Positions 11,364 through 20,886 of a stretch of DNA of 64,000 nucleotides are shown piece by piece. Where the stretch lies: assembly GCA_900102235.1 (NCBI GenBank), contig FMVL01000005.1, positions 421,690-485,689 of the forward strand, in the 5' to 3' direction. The notes below the pieces were generated by a model. That model was not told the DNA's origin, searched no databases, and saw only the letters and a list, made by a program, of their open reading frames with translations. Numbering within the stretch: the first letter of the stretch is position 1; every line of letters begins with the position of its first letter. Source of the DNA: Lachnospiraceae bacterium XBB2008. GTDB taxonomy: Bacteria; Bacillota; Clostridia; Lachnospirales; Lachnospiraceae. The translations under genes and the position numbers were made by a program.

Positions 11364-12583
11364 TGGAAGCATATCTTGATAATTCAGCTACGACAAGACC
11401 GTACAGCGAAGTGACGGACGCCGTTGCAAAAGTGATGTACGAAACATACGGCAATCCCTCCAGCATGCATATGATGGGGGTCAAAGCCGAGAAATATCTG
11501 ACGGAAGCAACGGACATACTCGTGGGCACTCTTAAGTGCAGACCGTCGGAGATACTGTATACTTCGGGTGGAACGGAGTCCGATAATACGGCTCTGTTCG
11601 GAGTCGCTCATGCAAGGAGACGCTCCGGCAGGCATATCATCACCACACGCATCGAACATCCTGCGATCCTGGAGCCCTGTGCCTGTCTGGAGAAGGAAGG
11701 ATATGAGATATCATATCTCGGCACCGATGAATACGGACGGATAGATCCGGATGAACTCGAAACCCTTATCCGTCCCGATACGATACTCGTATCGATCATG
11801 CATACCAATAACGAGATAGGTGCACTCGAGCCCCTGGAGGCAGCAGGCGCTGTCATCAAAAAGAAAAACCCCGAATGCATCTTTCACGTGGATGCGGTAC
11901 AGGGGTATGCGAAGGATACGATCATCCCGAAGAAACTCAACATTGATCTGATGAGTGTAAGCGCACACAAGTTCCACGGTCCCAGAGGCGTGGGTTTCCT
12001 GTATATCAAGGACAAAACCCGTATCGATCCGTTAATCTACGGAGGCGGCCAGCAGAAAGGCATGCGCTCCGGAACCGAGAATGTGCCGGGGATATACGGA
12101 ATGGCAGTCGCTGCGAAGAAGTCCTATGAGGATCTGGAAGCTGATCTTCGCAGGATGTACGGATTGAAGAAACAGTTCATGGAAGAACTCGTATCTATAG
12201 ACGAGGTGAGTATCAACGGCATTCCCGGGATGGATCCCGGCTGTGTGATCCCTGCGATCGATGCCGGAACAGAGGACATGGCAGATATCCGTAAGCGCAT
12301 GGGCGCTCCTCACATCATCAGCGCATCATTTGAGGGAGTGCGCAGCGAAGTCCTGCTTCACGCACTTGAAGATAAGGGGATCTATGTATCCGCGGGCAGC
12401 GCATGTGCATCGAACAGACCGCATGTATCCGCAACGCTGACTTCGATAGGACTACGCAAGGACCTACTCGACTCGACGATACGCTTCAGCATGTCGACAT
12501 TTACGACAAGAGAAGAACTGGACTACACTCTTGAGGCATTAAATGACCTCTTACCCACCCTGCGTCGTTTTACCAGACATTGA
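11360..12583 (+). CDS. Cysteine desulfurase, NifS/IscS family
   Basis: PLP enzyme that removes sulfur from cysteine as a protein-bound persulfide. About 407 residues. The PLP lysine is Lys204 in SVSAHKFHGPRG and the sulfur-accepting cysteine is Cys349 in SAGSACASN. The protein starts directly at the conserved LDNSATTRP, with no extension. Its partner is probably the adjacent ThiI: in Firmicutes such as Bacillus subtilis a dedicated NifS-like protein (NifZ) next to ThiI supplies sulfur for 4-thiouridine in tRNA. It overlaps rsmE by 4 bases, and thiI starts 32 bases later. No iscU or sufU scaffold gene is nearby. Confidence 0.93.
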   Translation: MMEAYLDNSATTRPYSEVTDAVAKVMYETYGNPSSMHMMGVKAEKYLTEATDILVGTLKCRPSEILYTSGGTESDNTALFGVAHARRRSGRHIITTRIEHPAILEPCACLEKEGYEISYLGTDEYGRIDPDELETLIRPDTILVSIMHTNNEIGALEPLEAAGAVIKKKNPECIFHVDAVQGYAKDTIIPKKLNIDLMSVSAHKFHGPRGVGFLYIKDKTRIDPLIYGGGQQKGMRSGTENVPGIYGMAVAAKKSYEDLEADLRRMYGLKKQFMEELVSIDEVSINGIPGMDPGCVIPAIDAGTEDMADIRKRMGAPHIISASFEGVRSEVLLHALEDKGIYVSAGSACASNRPHVSATLTSIGLRKDLLDSTIRFSMSTFTTREELDYTLEALNDLLPTLRRFTRH

Positions 12584-12615
12584 TGAGGCATGCAGGATAA
12601 AGGAGAACAGCATAT

Positions 12616-13803
12616 ATGACACACACTTTTCTCATTAAATACGCCGAAATAGCATTGAAGGGCAAGAACAGGCACCTCTTCGAGGAAGCGCTCGTTCAGC
12701 AGATCAAATATGCGGTCAAAAAGACCGGATGCGAATATGCCGTAAGGCGTGCTCAGGGCAGGATATATGTCGATGTTGAGGACGGCGATGCATACGATGA
12801 TGACGAAGTGATCGATGCGCTTAAGCATGTATTCGGTATCGTGGGGATATGCCCGATCATCAATCTCGAGGACGATGATTTCGAGGGCATATGCCGCGCC
12901 GCCGTAGAGCATATGGGAGCAGAGTATCCGGAACGAGAGGGCCTTACTTTCAAGGTCAATGCAAGACGCGCACGCAAGGATTATTTCAAGGATTCCATGG
13001 AGATCAATGCGGATGTCGGAGAAGCGATCCTGGATGCGTATCCGGAGTTTAAAGTGGATGTGCACCATCCCGACATCAATCTCTATATCGAAGTCAGGGA
13101 GACCGTAAGTATTTATTCCAGGGTGATACCGGGACCGGGCGGGATGCCCGTGGGAACGAGCGGCAAGGGCATGCTTCTTTTATCCGGAGGCATAGATTCT
13201 CCGGTCGCAGGTTACATGGTCGCCAAGCGCGGTGTGAAGATCGATGCCGTGTATTTTCATGCACCGCCGTATACTTCCGAGAGAGCGAAGCAGAAGGTCG
13301 TCGATCTGGCAAGGATCGTGTCCGCATACACCGGACCGATATATCTGCATGTGATCAACTTTACCGCGATCCAGATGTACATATACGAGAAATGCCCGCA
13401 TGACGAATTGACGATAATCATGCGCAGATACATGATGAAGATAGCCCAGACCATAGCCGAAGATACGGGCAGCATGGGCCTGATCACGGGCGAGTCGATC
13501 GGCCAGGTAGCATCGCAGACCATGCAGAGTCTGGCCTGCACCGATGAGGTGTGCCATATACCCGTCTACAGGCCTCTGATAGGTTTTGATAAAAACGAGA
13601 TAGTCGAGATATCGCAGAAGATCGGAACGTTCGAAACATCCATATTGCCGTACGAGGATTGCTGCACGATATTCGTGGCGAAGCACCCCGTGACAAAGCC
13701 GAGACTGGATGTGATCGTAAGACATGAACAGAACCTGACGGAAGATATCGACAGGCTTGTTCGGGAAGCACTGGATACGGATGAAGTTATCATTGTCAGG
13801 TAG
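12616..13803 (+). CDS. thiI: tRNA 4-thiouridine synthase ThiI
   Basis: Adenylates U8 of tRNA and inserts sulfur to give s4U; some family members also serve thiamine thiazole synthesis. The 395 residues hold an N-terminal ferredoxin-like part and THUMP domain (about 1-165) and a PP-loop ATPase domain with LLSGGIDSPVAGYM (SGGIDS at residues 190-195). The rhodanese domain of enterobacterial ThiI is absent, as is normal in Firmicutes, so the pathway relies on the upstream desulfurase and the PP-loop domain cysteines (including CCTIF near residue 351). AAAGGAG precedes the start. Confidence 0.95.
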   Translation: MTHTFLIKYAEIALKGKNRHLFEEALVQQIKYAVKKTGCEYAVRRAQGRIYVDVEDGDAYDDDEVIDALKHVFGIVGICPIINLEDDDFEGICRAAVEHMGAEYPEREGLTFKVNARRARKDYFKDSMEINADVGEAILDAYPEFKVDVHHPDINLYIEVRETVSIYSRVIPGPGGMPVGTSGKGMLLLSGGIDSPVAGYMVAKRGVKIDAVYFHAPPYTSERAKQKVVDLARIVSAYTGPIYLHVINFTAIQMYIYEKCPHDELTIIMRRYMMKIAQTIAEDTGSMGLITGESIGQVASQTMQSLACTDEVCHIPVYRPLIGFDKNEIVEISQKIGTFETSILPYEDCCTIFVAKHPVTKPRLDVIVRHEQNLTEDIDRLVREALDTDEVIIVR

Positions 13804-13838
13804 CATTTTTGAAAAAAGATCGCAGAAGGGCAAAAAAA

Positions 13839-13866
13839 ATCCGCACCCGGTTTGTCCGGTGCGGAT
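13839..13866. terminator. Bidirectional terminator between thiI and the HPr-like gene
   Basis: ATCCGCACC(C)GG (13839-13850) and CCGGTGCGGAT (13856-13866) form an 11-bp stem with one bulged C. Upstream on the plus strand is an A-run (13832-13838), which becomes a U-run for minus-strand transcripts, so the element is a strong intrinsic terminator for the minus-strand gene. On the plus strand it is followed only by TCTTTAAAT and should be weaker for thiI. Confidence 0.85.
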
Positions 13867-13888
13867 TCTTTAAATCCGATAATTATGA

Positions 13889-14119
13889 TTAAATCATATA
13901 CGGCTTTAATGCTTCAAGAACAGCGTCAACATTATCTTCTGCATGGATGTTAAGATCTATAGGCTTTGAAAGATCCAGAGAGAAGATACCCATGATCGAC
14001 TTTGCATCTATTACATATCTGCCTGATACTAAATCAAAATCATAATCAAACTTGGTAATGTCATTAACGAATGATTTTACCTTATCAATCGAATTCAAAG
14101 AAATCTGTACTGTTTTCAT
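13889..14119 (-). CDS. HPr-like protein lacking the catalytic histidine
   Basis: A 76-residue protein with the PTS HPr fold pattern. The regulatory-serine segment is clear: DAKSIMGIFSLDLS, with Ser41 equivalent to HPr Ser46. The usual active-site segment GIHARPA is replaced by LNSIDKV, so the phosphocarrier His15 is missing and PEP-dependent phosphotransfer is not expected. This pattern recalls Crh of Bacillus, a regulatory HPr with no His15 that can still be phosphorylated on serine. Monocistronic, with its own promoter, a strong AAGGAGGTAATT and a terminator. A regulatory rather than transport role is inference. Confidence 0.85.
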   Translation of the reverse strand: MKTVQISLNSIDKVKSFVNDITKFDYDFDLVSGRYVIDAKSIMGIFSLDLSKPIDLNIHAEDNVDAVLEALKPYMI

Positions 14120-14151
14120 TAGAAATTACCTCCTTCTTAGTGTAAAGCCTA

Positions 14152-14160
14152 TGCTATAAT
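14152..14160 (+). promoter_or_regulatory. Extended -10 promoter candidate for mtaB
   Basis: TGC-TATAAT (14152-14160) is a perfect -10 with the extended TG motif, 60 bases before the mtaB start. No good -35 is present, which extended -10 promoters can tolerate. It overlaps the -10 box of the divergent HPr-like promoter by two bases, so the two may compete for polymerase. Confidence 0.45.
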
Positions 14161-14187
14161 ACTAAAGGCTCAAAATCTAAAAGTCAA
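14159..14187 (-). promoter_or_regulatory. Promoter of the HPr-like gene
   Basis: Read on the minus strand: TTGACT (14187-14182), a 17-base spacer, TAGTAT (14164-14159). The start codon is 40 bases further on, preceded by AAGGAGGTAATT. Confidence 0.6.
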
Positions 14188-14219
14188 TGTAAAACCCTAC
14201 AAAAATAAGCATTCCAAAG

Positions 14220-15560
14220 ATGAAAACTGTAGCATTGCGCAGCCTCGGATGCAAGGTTAATGCATACGAGACTGAAGGAATCCAACAAATTTTGGAGAAA
14301 AACGGCTATATTATTGTGCCATTTGACTCCGTTGCTGATATATACATCGTAAATACCTGCTCTGTGACCAATATAGCGGACCATAAGAGCAGGCAGATGC
14401 TGCATAAGGCCAAAAACACGAATCCGAAAGCTGTAGTGGTAGCCTGCGGATGCTATGTCCAGACCGGTCTGGATACTCTTCGGGCCGATCCCGCCATAGA
14501 TGTCATAATCGGCAATAACGTCAAGAGCAATATCCTCGATATCCTCAGATCATATGAGAGCGATCTCACCGCAGGTACGGTTGAAAGACCCTGCATCCGT
14601 ATGGCCGAGATGTCTGACAAGCTCGAATACGAAGAGATGCAGGTCGGCTCATATTCCGACAGGACAAGAGGCTTTGTGAAGATACAGGACGGATGCAACC
14701 GTTTCTGTACGTACTGCGTCATTCCCTATGCCAGAGGCAGAGTCCGAAGCAGACAGCAGGAAGATATCATACGCGAAGTGAGCGGCATGGTCGCGGACGG
14801 ATGCCTTGAGGTCGTGCTCACCGGAATACACATCAGTTCGTTCGGTACCGACAGGGGAGAAAGCGAACTGCTCACGCTTCTTCGTAAACTCCAGGAGATC
14901 GATGGCCTCGAACGGATCAGATTGAGTTCTCTGGAACCCGGGATCATAACCCGTGAGTTCGTGGAGGGAATATCGGAGCTTACGAAAGTCTGCCCTCATT
15001 TTCATCTCTCGATGCAGAGCGGAAGCGCCGGTGTGCTCAAACGCATGAACCGGCATTATACGCCTGACGAATACTATGAAAAAGTCGAAATGCTCCGCGA
15101 AGTGTATGACGACCCCGCGATCACTACCGATGTGATAGTGGGATTTCCGGGGGAAACACCTGAGGAATTCGTGGAGACCTGTGAGTTCATCAAAAAGGTA
15201 CGCTTCTTCGAACTGCATGTGTTCAAGTATTCCAAACGCTCGGGAACCAAAGCGGCCGAAATGCCCAGGCAGATCATAGAGCGCGTCAAGGCACAGCGCT
15301 CCGACATCCTGATAGACCTCGGAGATGAGCTGGCTTCTGAATTCATGAAGAGGCATCTCGGTAAGGCATCATCGGTGCTCACCGAAGAATACAGGACCGT
15401 GGGTGATAAAACATACCTGACGGGTCACACCCCGGAATACATAAACGTTCTCATTCCCACGGACAACAAGGACAAATGCACGGGTAAGATCATAACCGGA
15501 ACATATGCCGAAATGCCCGACAAAAAGACCATGATCTTTTTGCCGGATGAGGCTTTGTGA
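14220..15560 (+). CDS. mtaB: tRNA t6A37 methylthiotransferase MtaB
   Basis: Radical-SAM methylthiotransferase that converts t6A37 to ms2t6A37 in ANN-decoding tRNAs. The 446 residues contain the UPF0004 N-terminal domain with its three cluster cysteines (SLGCKVNAYE, VNTCSVTN, ACGCYVQ), the radical SAM motif CNRFCTYCVIPYARG near residue 160, and a C-terminal TRAM domain (about 375-440). The sequence is closer to MtaB than to MiaB because of the start LGCKVNAYETEGI. No clear ribosome-binding site precedes the ATG. Confidence 0.93.
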   Translation: MKTVALRSLGCKVNAYETEGIQQILEKNGYIIVPFDSVADIYIVNTCSVTNIADHKSRQMLHKAKNTNPKAVVVACGCYVQTGLDTLRADPAIDVIIGNNVKSNILDILRSYESDLTAGTVERPCIRMAEMSDKLEYEEMQVGSYSDRTRGFVKIQDGCNRFCTYCVIPYARGRVRSRQQEDIIREVSGMVADGCLEVVLTGIHISSFGTDRGESELLTLLRKLQEIDGLERIRLSSLEPGIITREFVEGISELTKVCPHFHLSMQSGSAGVLKRMNRHYTPDEYYEKVEMLREVYDDPAITTDVIVGFPGETPEEFVETCEFIKKVRFFELHVFKYSKRSGTKAAEMPRQIIERVKAQRSDILIDLGDELASEFMKRHLGKASSVLTEEYRTVGDKTYLTGHTPEYINVLIPTDNKDKCTGKIITGTYAEMPDKKTMIFLPDEAL

Positions 15561-15593
15561 TAGTGACATCCATAGGATATTTTGATACACTAA

Positions 15594-15611
15594 AGATTGG
15601 TACTTCAATCT
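15594..15611. promoter_or_regulatory. Palindrome at the MarR gene start, candidate operator
   Basis: AGATTG (15594-15599), 6 bases, CAATCT (15606-15611): perfect 6-bp arms. MarR-family regulators bind palindromes of about 16-20 bp and usually repress themselves. It ends 2 bases before the first possible start codon (15614) and 17 bases before the second (15629). Confidence 0.5.
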
Positions 15612-15613
15612 AA

Positions 15614-16075
15614 ATGGTAAAGCAAACTATGGATGCACGCGACACGATCAATCAGGTCCTGGTGCGGCTGTTTCGAAGGATAAACGATCTGGAGGAACAG
15701 GCGATCTGTCAGGACAAATTCAAGAACACCACATTGAATGAGGTCCATGTGATCGAAGCGATCGGCGAGGACGGCGACAAGAATATGACCGCTGTTGCCA
15801 AGGCTCTTGATGTCACCACCGGAACGCTGACGATATCCGTAAACTCTCTGGTCCGCAAGGGGCTGGTCAAACGGGTAAGATCCGAAGAGGACCGCAGGGT
15901 CGTGCTGATCAGTCTGACCGATCTGGGTCGCGAGATCGATCGCAGGCATGTCGATTTTCACCGAAAAATGATAGATGAGATCATCGGGGGACTGAGTGAA
16001 GAGGAAGTCGGGGTTCTTACGGAAATGCTCGGCAGGTTAAATGATTTCTTTATGACGGAGGGTTACAATGAGTAA
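15614..16075 (+). CDS. MarR-family transcriptional regulator
   Basis: A winged-helix dimeric regulator of about 150 residues. The DNA-recognition helix region is [20 protein letters not shown] and the wing is [21 protein letters not shown], as in MarR and FabT-like proteins. FabT-like clostridial members usually head fatty-acid synthesis operons, but this one is followed by pentose genes with an 8-base overlap. The start is uncertain: ATG 15614 has no ribosome-binding site, while ATG 15629 has GGTAAAG before it. Control of the sugar kinase operon is inferred from overlap and the palindrome, not shown. Confidence 0.88.
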   Translation: MVKQTMDARDTINQVLVRLFRRINDLEEQAICQDKFKNTTLNEVHVIEAIGEDGDKNMTAVAKALDVTTGTLTISVNSLVRKGLVKRVRSEEDRRVVLISLTDLGREIDRRHVDFHRKMIDEIIGGLSEEEVGVLTEMLGRLNDFFMTEGYNE

Positions 16076-17663
16076 TGCAAAAGATGCTATCGTAAACGGC
16101 AGGACATATCTTGGTATAGAACTTGGTTCCACCAGGATCAAAGCAGTGCTTATCGATGACACTTATGCACCGATAGCACAGGGTTCCCATGGTTGGGAGA
16201 ACCGTCTTGAGAACGGTGTATGGACCTATTCCCTGAAAGATATATGGGGCGGACTTCAGGCATGCTATTCCGATCTGGCAGCCAATGTTTCCTCCGAGTA
16301 CGGAGTGGAGCTGACCACCATAGGCAGCATGGGCATATCGGCCATGATGCACGGTTACATGGCTTTTAACTCCGAGGGCAAACTTCTCGTTCCGTTCAGG
16401 ACATGGCGCAATTCCATGCAGGAAGCCGCATCGAACAAACTTACCGAAGTATTTGATTTCCATATTCCCCAGCGCTGGAGCATAGCTCATCTCTATCAGG
16501 CCATCTTAAACGGCGAAGAGCATGTTAAGGATATAAGTTTTCTGACCACTCTTGCAGGTTATCTTCATTGGCAGCTGACCGGCAGAAAGGTTCTCGGTGT
16601 CGGAGAAGCATCCGGAATGTTCCCGATCGATCAGGCCACCGGACAGTTCAATACCGGCATGATAGAGAAATTTGACAACCTGATAGCAGACAAGGGTTAT
16701 CCCTGGAAACTGGCCGACATCCTTCCGGCTGTTGCAAGTGCCGGTGCAGAGGCAGGCACACTGACGGAAGAAGGCGCACGCATGCTTGATGAAAAAGGCG
16801 TGCTTAAGGCAGGCATCCCGTTCTGTCCTCCCGAGGGAGATGCGGGAACCGGCATGACGGCTACGAACGCCGTTAAGCAGCGCACCGGTAACGTGTCTGC
16901 GGGAACGAGCGTATTCTCCATGGTCGTTCTTGAAAAAGATCTTTCCAAACCTTACGAAGAAATAGATATAGTTACTACTCCCACAGGCGATCCCGTTGCC
17001 ATGGTGCACTGCAACAACTGTACCTCGGATATCAATGCATGGGCCGGCCTGTTCAAGGAGTTTGCCGAGAGCATGGGCATGTCAGTCGATATGAACAGAC
17101 TCTATACCACGCTTTTCCAGAAGGCACTTGACGGTGATGCCGATTGCGGCGGACTTCTGTCCTACAACTACATCTCCGGCGAGAACATCACGGGCTTCGA
17201 GGAAGGCCGTCCGATGTTTGTTCGTATGCCCGATGCATCATTCAGCCTCGGCAATTTCATGAGAACACATCTTTACAGCGCCCTTGCGGCACTTAAGATC
17301 GGCAACGATATCCTCTTTAACGAGGAAAAAGTCGGTGTCGACCGCATAACCGGACACGGCGGATTCTTCAAGACTCCCGTCGTGGGACAGCGCATAATGG
17401 CAGCAGCCTTAAATGCTCCCGTCACCTGCATGGAAACAGCGGGCGAGGGCGGCCCCTGGGGCATGGCTCTGCTTGCTGCATATATGATGAAAAAAGACAG
17501 CGCGGGTACTCTCGGCGACTTCCTTGAGAACGAAGTATTCAAGGGAGAGAGCGGAGAGACCGTATCACCGGTCGCATCTGATGTGAGCGGATTCGAGAGA
17601 TTCATGAATGGCTATCAGGCCGGTCTGCCGGCACAGAGAGCCGCCGTCGATTCTCTCAAGTAA
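16068..17663 (+). CDS. FGGY-family pentulose kinase (probable L-ribulokinase)
   Basis: ATP-dependent sugar kinase of 531 residues with the FGGY fold: N-terminal phosphate motif [18 protein letters not shown], a central [15 protein letters not shown] and C-terminal [16 protein letters not shown] followed by [13 protein letters not shown]. It differs from classical AraB and XylB and resembles the clostridial kinase type placed beside araD and transketolase, for which a ribulokinase role has been described in Clostridium acetobutylicum. With AraD immediately downstream, L-ribulose is the likely substrate; D-xylulose remains possible. No sugar isomerase gene is in the window, so the pathway is completed elsewhere. 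GGAGG precedes the ATG. Confidence 0.8.
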   Translation: MSNAKDAIVNGRTYLGIELGSTRIKAVLIDDTYAPIAQGSHGWENRLENGVWTYSLKDIWGGLQACYSDLAANVSSEYGVELTTIGSMGISAMMHGYMAFNSEGKLLVPFRTWRNSMQEAASNKLTEVFDFHIPQRWSIAHLYQAILNGEEHVKDISFLTTLAGYLHWQLTGRKVLGVGEASGMFPIDQATGQFNTGMIEKFDNLIADKGYPWKLADILPAVASAGAEAGTLTEEGARMLDEKGVLKAGIPFCPPEGDAGTGMTATNAVKQRTGNVSAGTSVFSMVVLEKDLSKPYEEIDIVTTPTGDPVAMVHCNNCTSDINAWAGLFKEFAESMGMSVDMNRLYTTLFQKALDGDADCGGLLSYNYISGENITGFEEGRPMFVRMPDASFSLGNFMRTHLYSALAALKIGNDILFNEEKVGVDRITGHGGFFKTPVVGQRIMAAALNAPVTCMETAGEGGPWGMALLAAYMMKKDSAGTLGDFLENEVFKGESGETVSPVASDVSGFERFMNGYQAGLPAQRAAVDSLK

Positions 17664-17681
17664 GACAAGGAGGCGGGTATT

Positions 17682-18377
17682 ATGTTAGAAGAACTGAAAC
17701 AACGGGTATATGAAGCGAATATGCTCCTGCCGAAGCACGGGCTCGTTACTTTTACCTGGGGAAACGTCAGCGAGATCGATGCGGAGCGCAAGATCTTCGC
17801 GATCAAACCCAGCGGTGTGGAGTATGAAAAACTCACTCCGGATGACATGGTCCTGGTAGACCTGGACGGCAATGTTGTTGAGGGCAGCCTCAAACCTTCA
17901 TCCGATACACCTACCCATATCGAACTGTATAAGGCATTTACTTCCGTGAGCGGTATCGTACATACACATTCACCCTACGCTACCAGCTGGGCACAGTCGG
18001 GAAGAAACATTCCCTGTTACGGAACAACACATGCCGATTACATCTACGGTGAGGTACCCTGCCTCAGGGTTCTGACCGAAAAGGAGATATCCAAGGATTA
18101 CGAAAAAAATACCGGTCTTTTGATCGTCAACGAATTTGAAAGACTCTGCCTTGAGCCCGAAGCAATCCCCGCAGTACTCTGCAAGAACCATGGTCCTTTT
18201 GCATGGGGCAAGGATGCAAGTGAAGCGGTACACAACGCTGTCGTACTCGAGCAGGTAGCCAGGATGGCATATATGGCCGAGCAGATCAATCCCCGTATCC
18301 AGCCCGCGCCCCAGTCACTTCTGGATAAGCACTACACCCGCAAGCACGGGGCAAACGCGTATTACGGACAGAGATGA
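17682..18377 (+). CDS. araD: L-ribulose-5-phosphate 4-epimerase AraD
   Basis: Zinc-dependent class II aldolase-family enzyme that converts L-ribulose 5-phosphate to D-xylulose 5-phosphate. 231 residues, the AraD norm. Metal-binding histidines are visible in [15 protein letters not shown] (HxH) and in the later [22 protein letters not shown] and [10 protein letters not shown] are the substrate phosphate loops. The overall match to AraD ([16 protein letters not shown] [12 protein letters not shown]) is stronger than to fuculose aldolase. It lies 18 bases after the kinase, behind a strong AAGGAGG. Its product feeds the two transketolase genes that follow. Confidence 0.93.
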   Translation: MLEELKQRVYEANMLLPKHGLVTFTWGNVSEIDAERKIFAIKPSGVEYEKLTPDDMVLVDLDGNVVEGSLKPSSDTPTHIELYKAFTSVSGIVHTHSPYATSWAQSGRNIPCYGTTHADYIYGEVPCLRVLTEKEISKDYEKNTGLLIVNEFERLCLEPEAIPAVLCKNHGPFAWGKDASEAVHNAVVLEQVARMAYMAEQINPRIQPAPQSLLDKHYTRKHGANAYYGQR

Positions 18378-18422
18378 CCGCATCCGGCCGGAACTGTTTG
18401 AGTTAAAACTAAGGAGGACAAT

Positions 18423-19262
18423 ATGGATAAGCTGGAGTTTCAGAAAACCGCGAATGAAGTCCGCAAGGGCATCGTAACTGCCGTACACGGAGCAGGAGCC
18501 GGACATCCCGGCGGATCTTTATCCGCAGCAGATATTTTCACATATCTCTACTTCGTGGAGATGAACATCGATCCCAAGGATCCCAAGAAGAAGGACAGAG
18601 ACCGTTTCGTATTATCAAAAGGTCATACCGCTCCCGGGCTTTATTCCGCACTTGCCAACAGAGGATATTTCCCCGTTGAGGATCTGCCGACATTAAGACA
18701 TCTCGGATCATACCTTCAGGGCCATCCCTGCATGCAGGAGACTCCCGGTGTTGACATGTCATCGGGATCACTCGGACAGGGTATCTCCGCAGCAGTAGGT
18801 ATGGCACTTGCAGCCAAGCTTGACAATGCATCCTACCGTACATACACACTTCTCGGTGACGGCGAGATCGAGGAAGGTCAGGTATGGGAGGCAGCCATGT
18901 TTGCAGGCGCCAAGAAGCTTGACAATCTCGTAGTGATCGTTGATAACAACAATCTTCAGATCGACGGTCCCATCGACAAGGTAAACAATCCTTATCCGAT
19001 CGACAAGAAGTTCGAAGCATTCAACTTCCATGTGATCAATATCGACGGTAATGATTTCGACCAGATAGAGGCAGCTTTCAAAGAGGCCCGCGAGACCAAG
19101 GGAATGCCCACAGCCATCATAGCCAAGACAGTCAAGGGCAAGGGCGTATCCTTCATGGAGAACAATGTCGGCTGGCACGGCAAGGCACCCAATGATGAGG
19201 AGTATGCTGTTGCTATGGCAGATCTGAATAAGATCGCCGAAGAACTGGGAGGTGCAAACTGA
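18423..19262 (+). CDS. Transketolase, N-terminal (TPP-binding) subunit
   Basis: First half of a split transketolase, 279 residues. It carries the thiamine-diphosphate and Mg site GDGEIEEGQVWEAAMFA followed by VDNNNLQIDG, plus GHPGGSLSAADI and SKGHTAPGLYSAL, which line the active site in the full-length enzyme. A one-base overlap with the C-terminal subunit gene implies equimolar synthesis. Split transketolases are frequent in Clostridia. The role is the non-oxidative pentose phosphate pathway: two-carbon transfer from xylulose 5-phosphate. A strong AAGGAGG lies before the start. Confidence 0.95.
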   Translation: MDKLEFQKTANEVRKGIVTAVHGAGAGHPGGSLSAADIFTYLYFVEMNIDPKDPKKKDRDRFVLSKGHTAPGLYSALANRGYFPVEDLPTLRHLGSYLQGHPCMQETPGVDMSSGSLGQGISAAVGMALAAKLDNASYRTYTLLGDGEIEEGQVWEAAMFAGAKKLDNLVVIVDNNNLQIDGPIDKVNNPYPIDKKFEAFNFHVINIDGNDFDQIEAAFKEARETKGMPTAIIAKTVKGKGVSFMENNVGWHGKAPNDEEYAVAMADLNKIAEELGGAN

Positions 19263-20206
19263 TGGCAGATGTAAAAAAGATTGCGACACGCGAGAGCTAC
19301 GGAAACGCACTCGTTGAAGTAGGAAAAGAAAACCCCGATGTGGTAGTACTCGATGCCGACCTGGCTAACGCTACCAAGACCGGTGTATTCCAGAAGGAAT
19401 TCCCCGAAAGACATATCGACTGCGGTATCGCAGAATGTAACATGACCGGTATAGCAGCAGGCCTTTCTACCTGCGGCAAGATACCTTTCATCAGTTCATT
19501 CGCCATGTTCGCTGCAGGACGTAACTATGAGCAGGTTCGTAACTCCATAGGTTATCCTCATCTGAACGTTAAGATCGGTGCTACACATGCAGGTATCACC
19601 GTAGGTGAGGACGGAGCTTCTCATCAGTGTCTTGAGGATATCGCGCTCATGCGTACCATCCCCGGAATGACAGTCATCGTTCCCGCAGATGATACCGAAG
19701 CACGTGCGGCTGTTCATGCTGCAGTAGATTATGTAGGACCTGTTTACTTAAGATTCGGCCGTTCAGCCGTTCCCGTTATCAACGATCCCGAGACGTACAA
19801 GTTTGAGATGGGCAAGGGCGTTGTATTAAGAGAAGGCAAGGACGTTACAATCGTGGCAACGGGAATCATGGTAGCCAATGCTCTTGACGCTGCGGAAGCA
19901 CTTGCAGCGGAAGGCATAGATGCGGAAGTCATCAACATTCATACGATCAAACCTCTTGATGAGGATCTTATCATCAAGTCCGCTACCAAGACCGGTAAGG
20001 TCGTTACCGCTGAAGAGCACTCCGTGATCGGAGGACTCGGTTCCGCTGTATGTGATTGTCTGTCTGCAAAGCATCCCGTTCCGGTTTACAAGATCGGCAT
20101 CAACGATCAGTTCGGCGAGTCCGGATCTGCCGGAGCACTCGTTGAAAAGTACGGCCTGGATGCAGCAGGCGTAGCTAAGAGTGTGAAAGGATTCCTGAAC
20201 AGATAA
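19262..20206 (+). CDS. Transketolase, C-terminal (pyrimidine-binding) subunit
   Basis: Second half of the split transketolase, 314 residues, holding the pyrimidine-binding domain (about 1-175; GIAECNMTGIAAGLSTCGKIPF includes the catalytic glutamate region) and the C-terminal domain (about 190-314). ATHAGITVGEDGASHQ is the conserved active-site loop. Start and stop overlap the flanking genes by one base each, so the N subunit, C subunit and rpe form a tightly coupled trio. A stand-alone DXP synthase is excluded because both halves align with transketolase subunits. Confidence 0.95.
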   Translation: MADVKKIATRESYGNALVEVGKENPDVVVLDADLANATKTGVFQKEFPERHIDCGIAECNMTGIAAGLSTCGKIPFISSFAMFAAGRNYEQVRNSIGYPHLNVKIGATHAGITVGEDGASHQCLEDIALMRTIPGMTVIVPADDTEARAAVHAAVDYVGPVYLRFGRSAVPVINDPETYKFEMGKGVVLREGKDVTIVATGIMVANALDAAEALAAEGIDAEVINIHTIKPLDEDLIIKSATKTGKVVTAEEHSVIGGLGSAVCDCLSAKHPVPVYKIGINDQFGESGSAGALVEKYGLDAAGVAKSVKGFLNR

Positions 20207-20886
20207 TGGTACACAATATACTGGCACCTTCAATACTGGCAGCTGACTGCGCCGATCTGGGTAGTCAGATAAAGACCGTTGAAGCGGAAGGTGTGGAATA
20301 TATACATATCGATGTGATGGACGGCGTTTTTGTTCCGTCTCTCTCGTTCGGCATACCGGTTGTGAGCAGCGTCAGAAAGATAACTGACCTGACACTTGAT
20401 GTTCATCTGATGATCATACATCCGCTAAAATATGTACAGGCCTTCGCGGAAGCCGGAGCCGACAGCATCACATTTCATCTTGAATCCGAAGATGACCCGG
20501 ATGCAGTTATCGATGCGATCCGGGAAGCAGGATGTAAGGTCGGTATATCTATCAAACCGGGTACTCCCGTAGAGGATGTGTATCCGTATCTGGACAAGGT
20601 GGATATGGTACTCATCATGACAGTTGAGCCCGGTTTCGGCGGCCAGCTTTATATCCCCGCTTCTACTGCGAAGATCGCTCAGGCAAGATACTATATCGAC
20701 TCCAATGAACTGCAGACCAAAATACAGGTCGACGGAGGGATAACCGAAGAGACCGCCCGCACAGTCATCGAAGTGGGTGCAAGTGTTATAGTTGCGGGGA
20801 GTGCGATATTCCACGGAGATGTTGCGGATAATGCCCGCAGATATGTGGATCTCTTAAGTAAAACGAAGCCGGGTGAAGTACTATGA
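20206..20886 (+). CDS. rpe: Ribulose-phosphate 3-epimerase
   Basis: Interconverts D-ribulose 5-phosphate and D-xylulose 5-phosphate, linking the AraD product to the pentose phosphate pathway. The 226-residue TIM barrel contains APSILAADCADLG at the N-terminus, the metal-site HIDVMDGVFVPSLSFG, DVHLMI, MTVEPGFGGQ and VDGGI near the phosphate-binding end. It overlaps the transketolase C gene by one base and map by 4 bases. In many Firmicutes rpe follows rsgA; here it has moved into a pentose operon. Confidence 0.95.
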   Translation: MVHNILAPSILAADCADLGSQIKTVEAEGVEYIHIDVMDGVFVPSLSFGIPVVSSVRKITDLTLDVHLMIIHPLKYVQAFAEAGADSITFHLESEDDPDAVIDAIREAGCKVGISIKPGTPVEDVYPYLDKVDMVLIMTVEPGFGGQLYIPASTAKIAQARYYIDSNELQTKIQVDGGITEETARTVIEVGASVIVAGSAIFHGDVADNARRYVDLLSKTKPGEVL

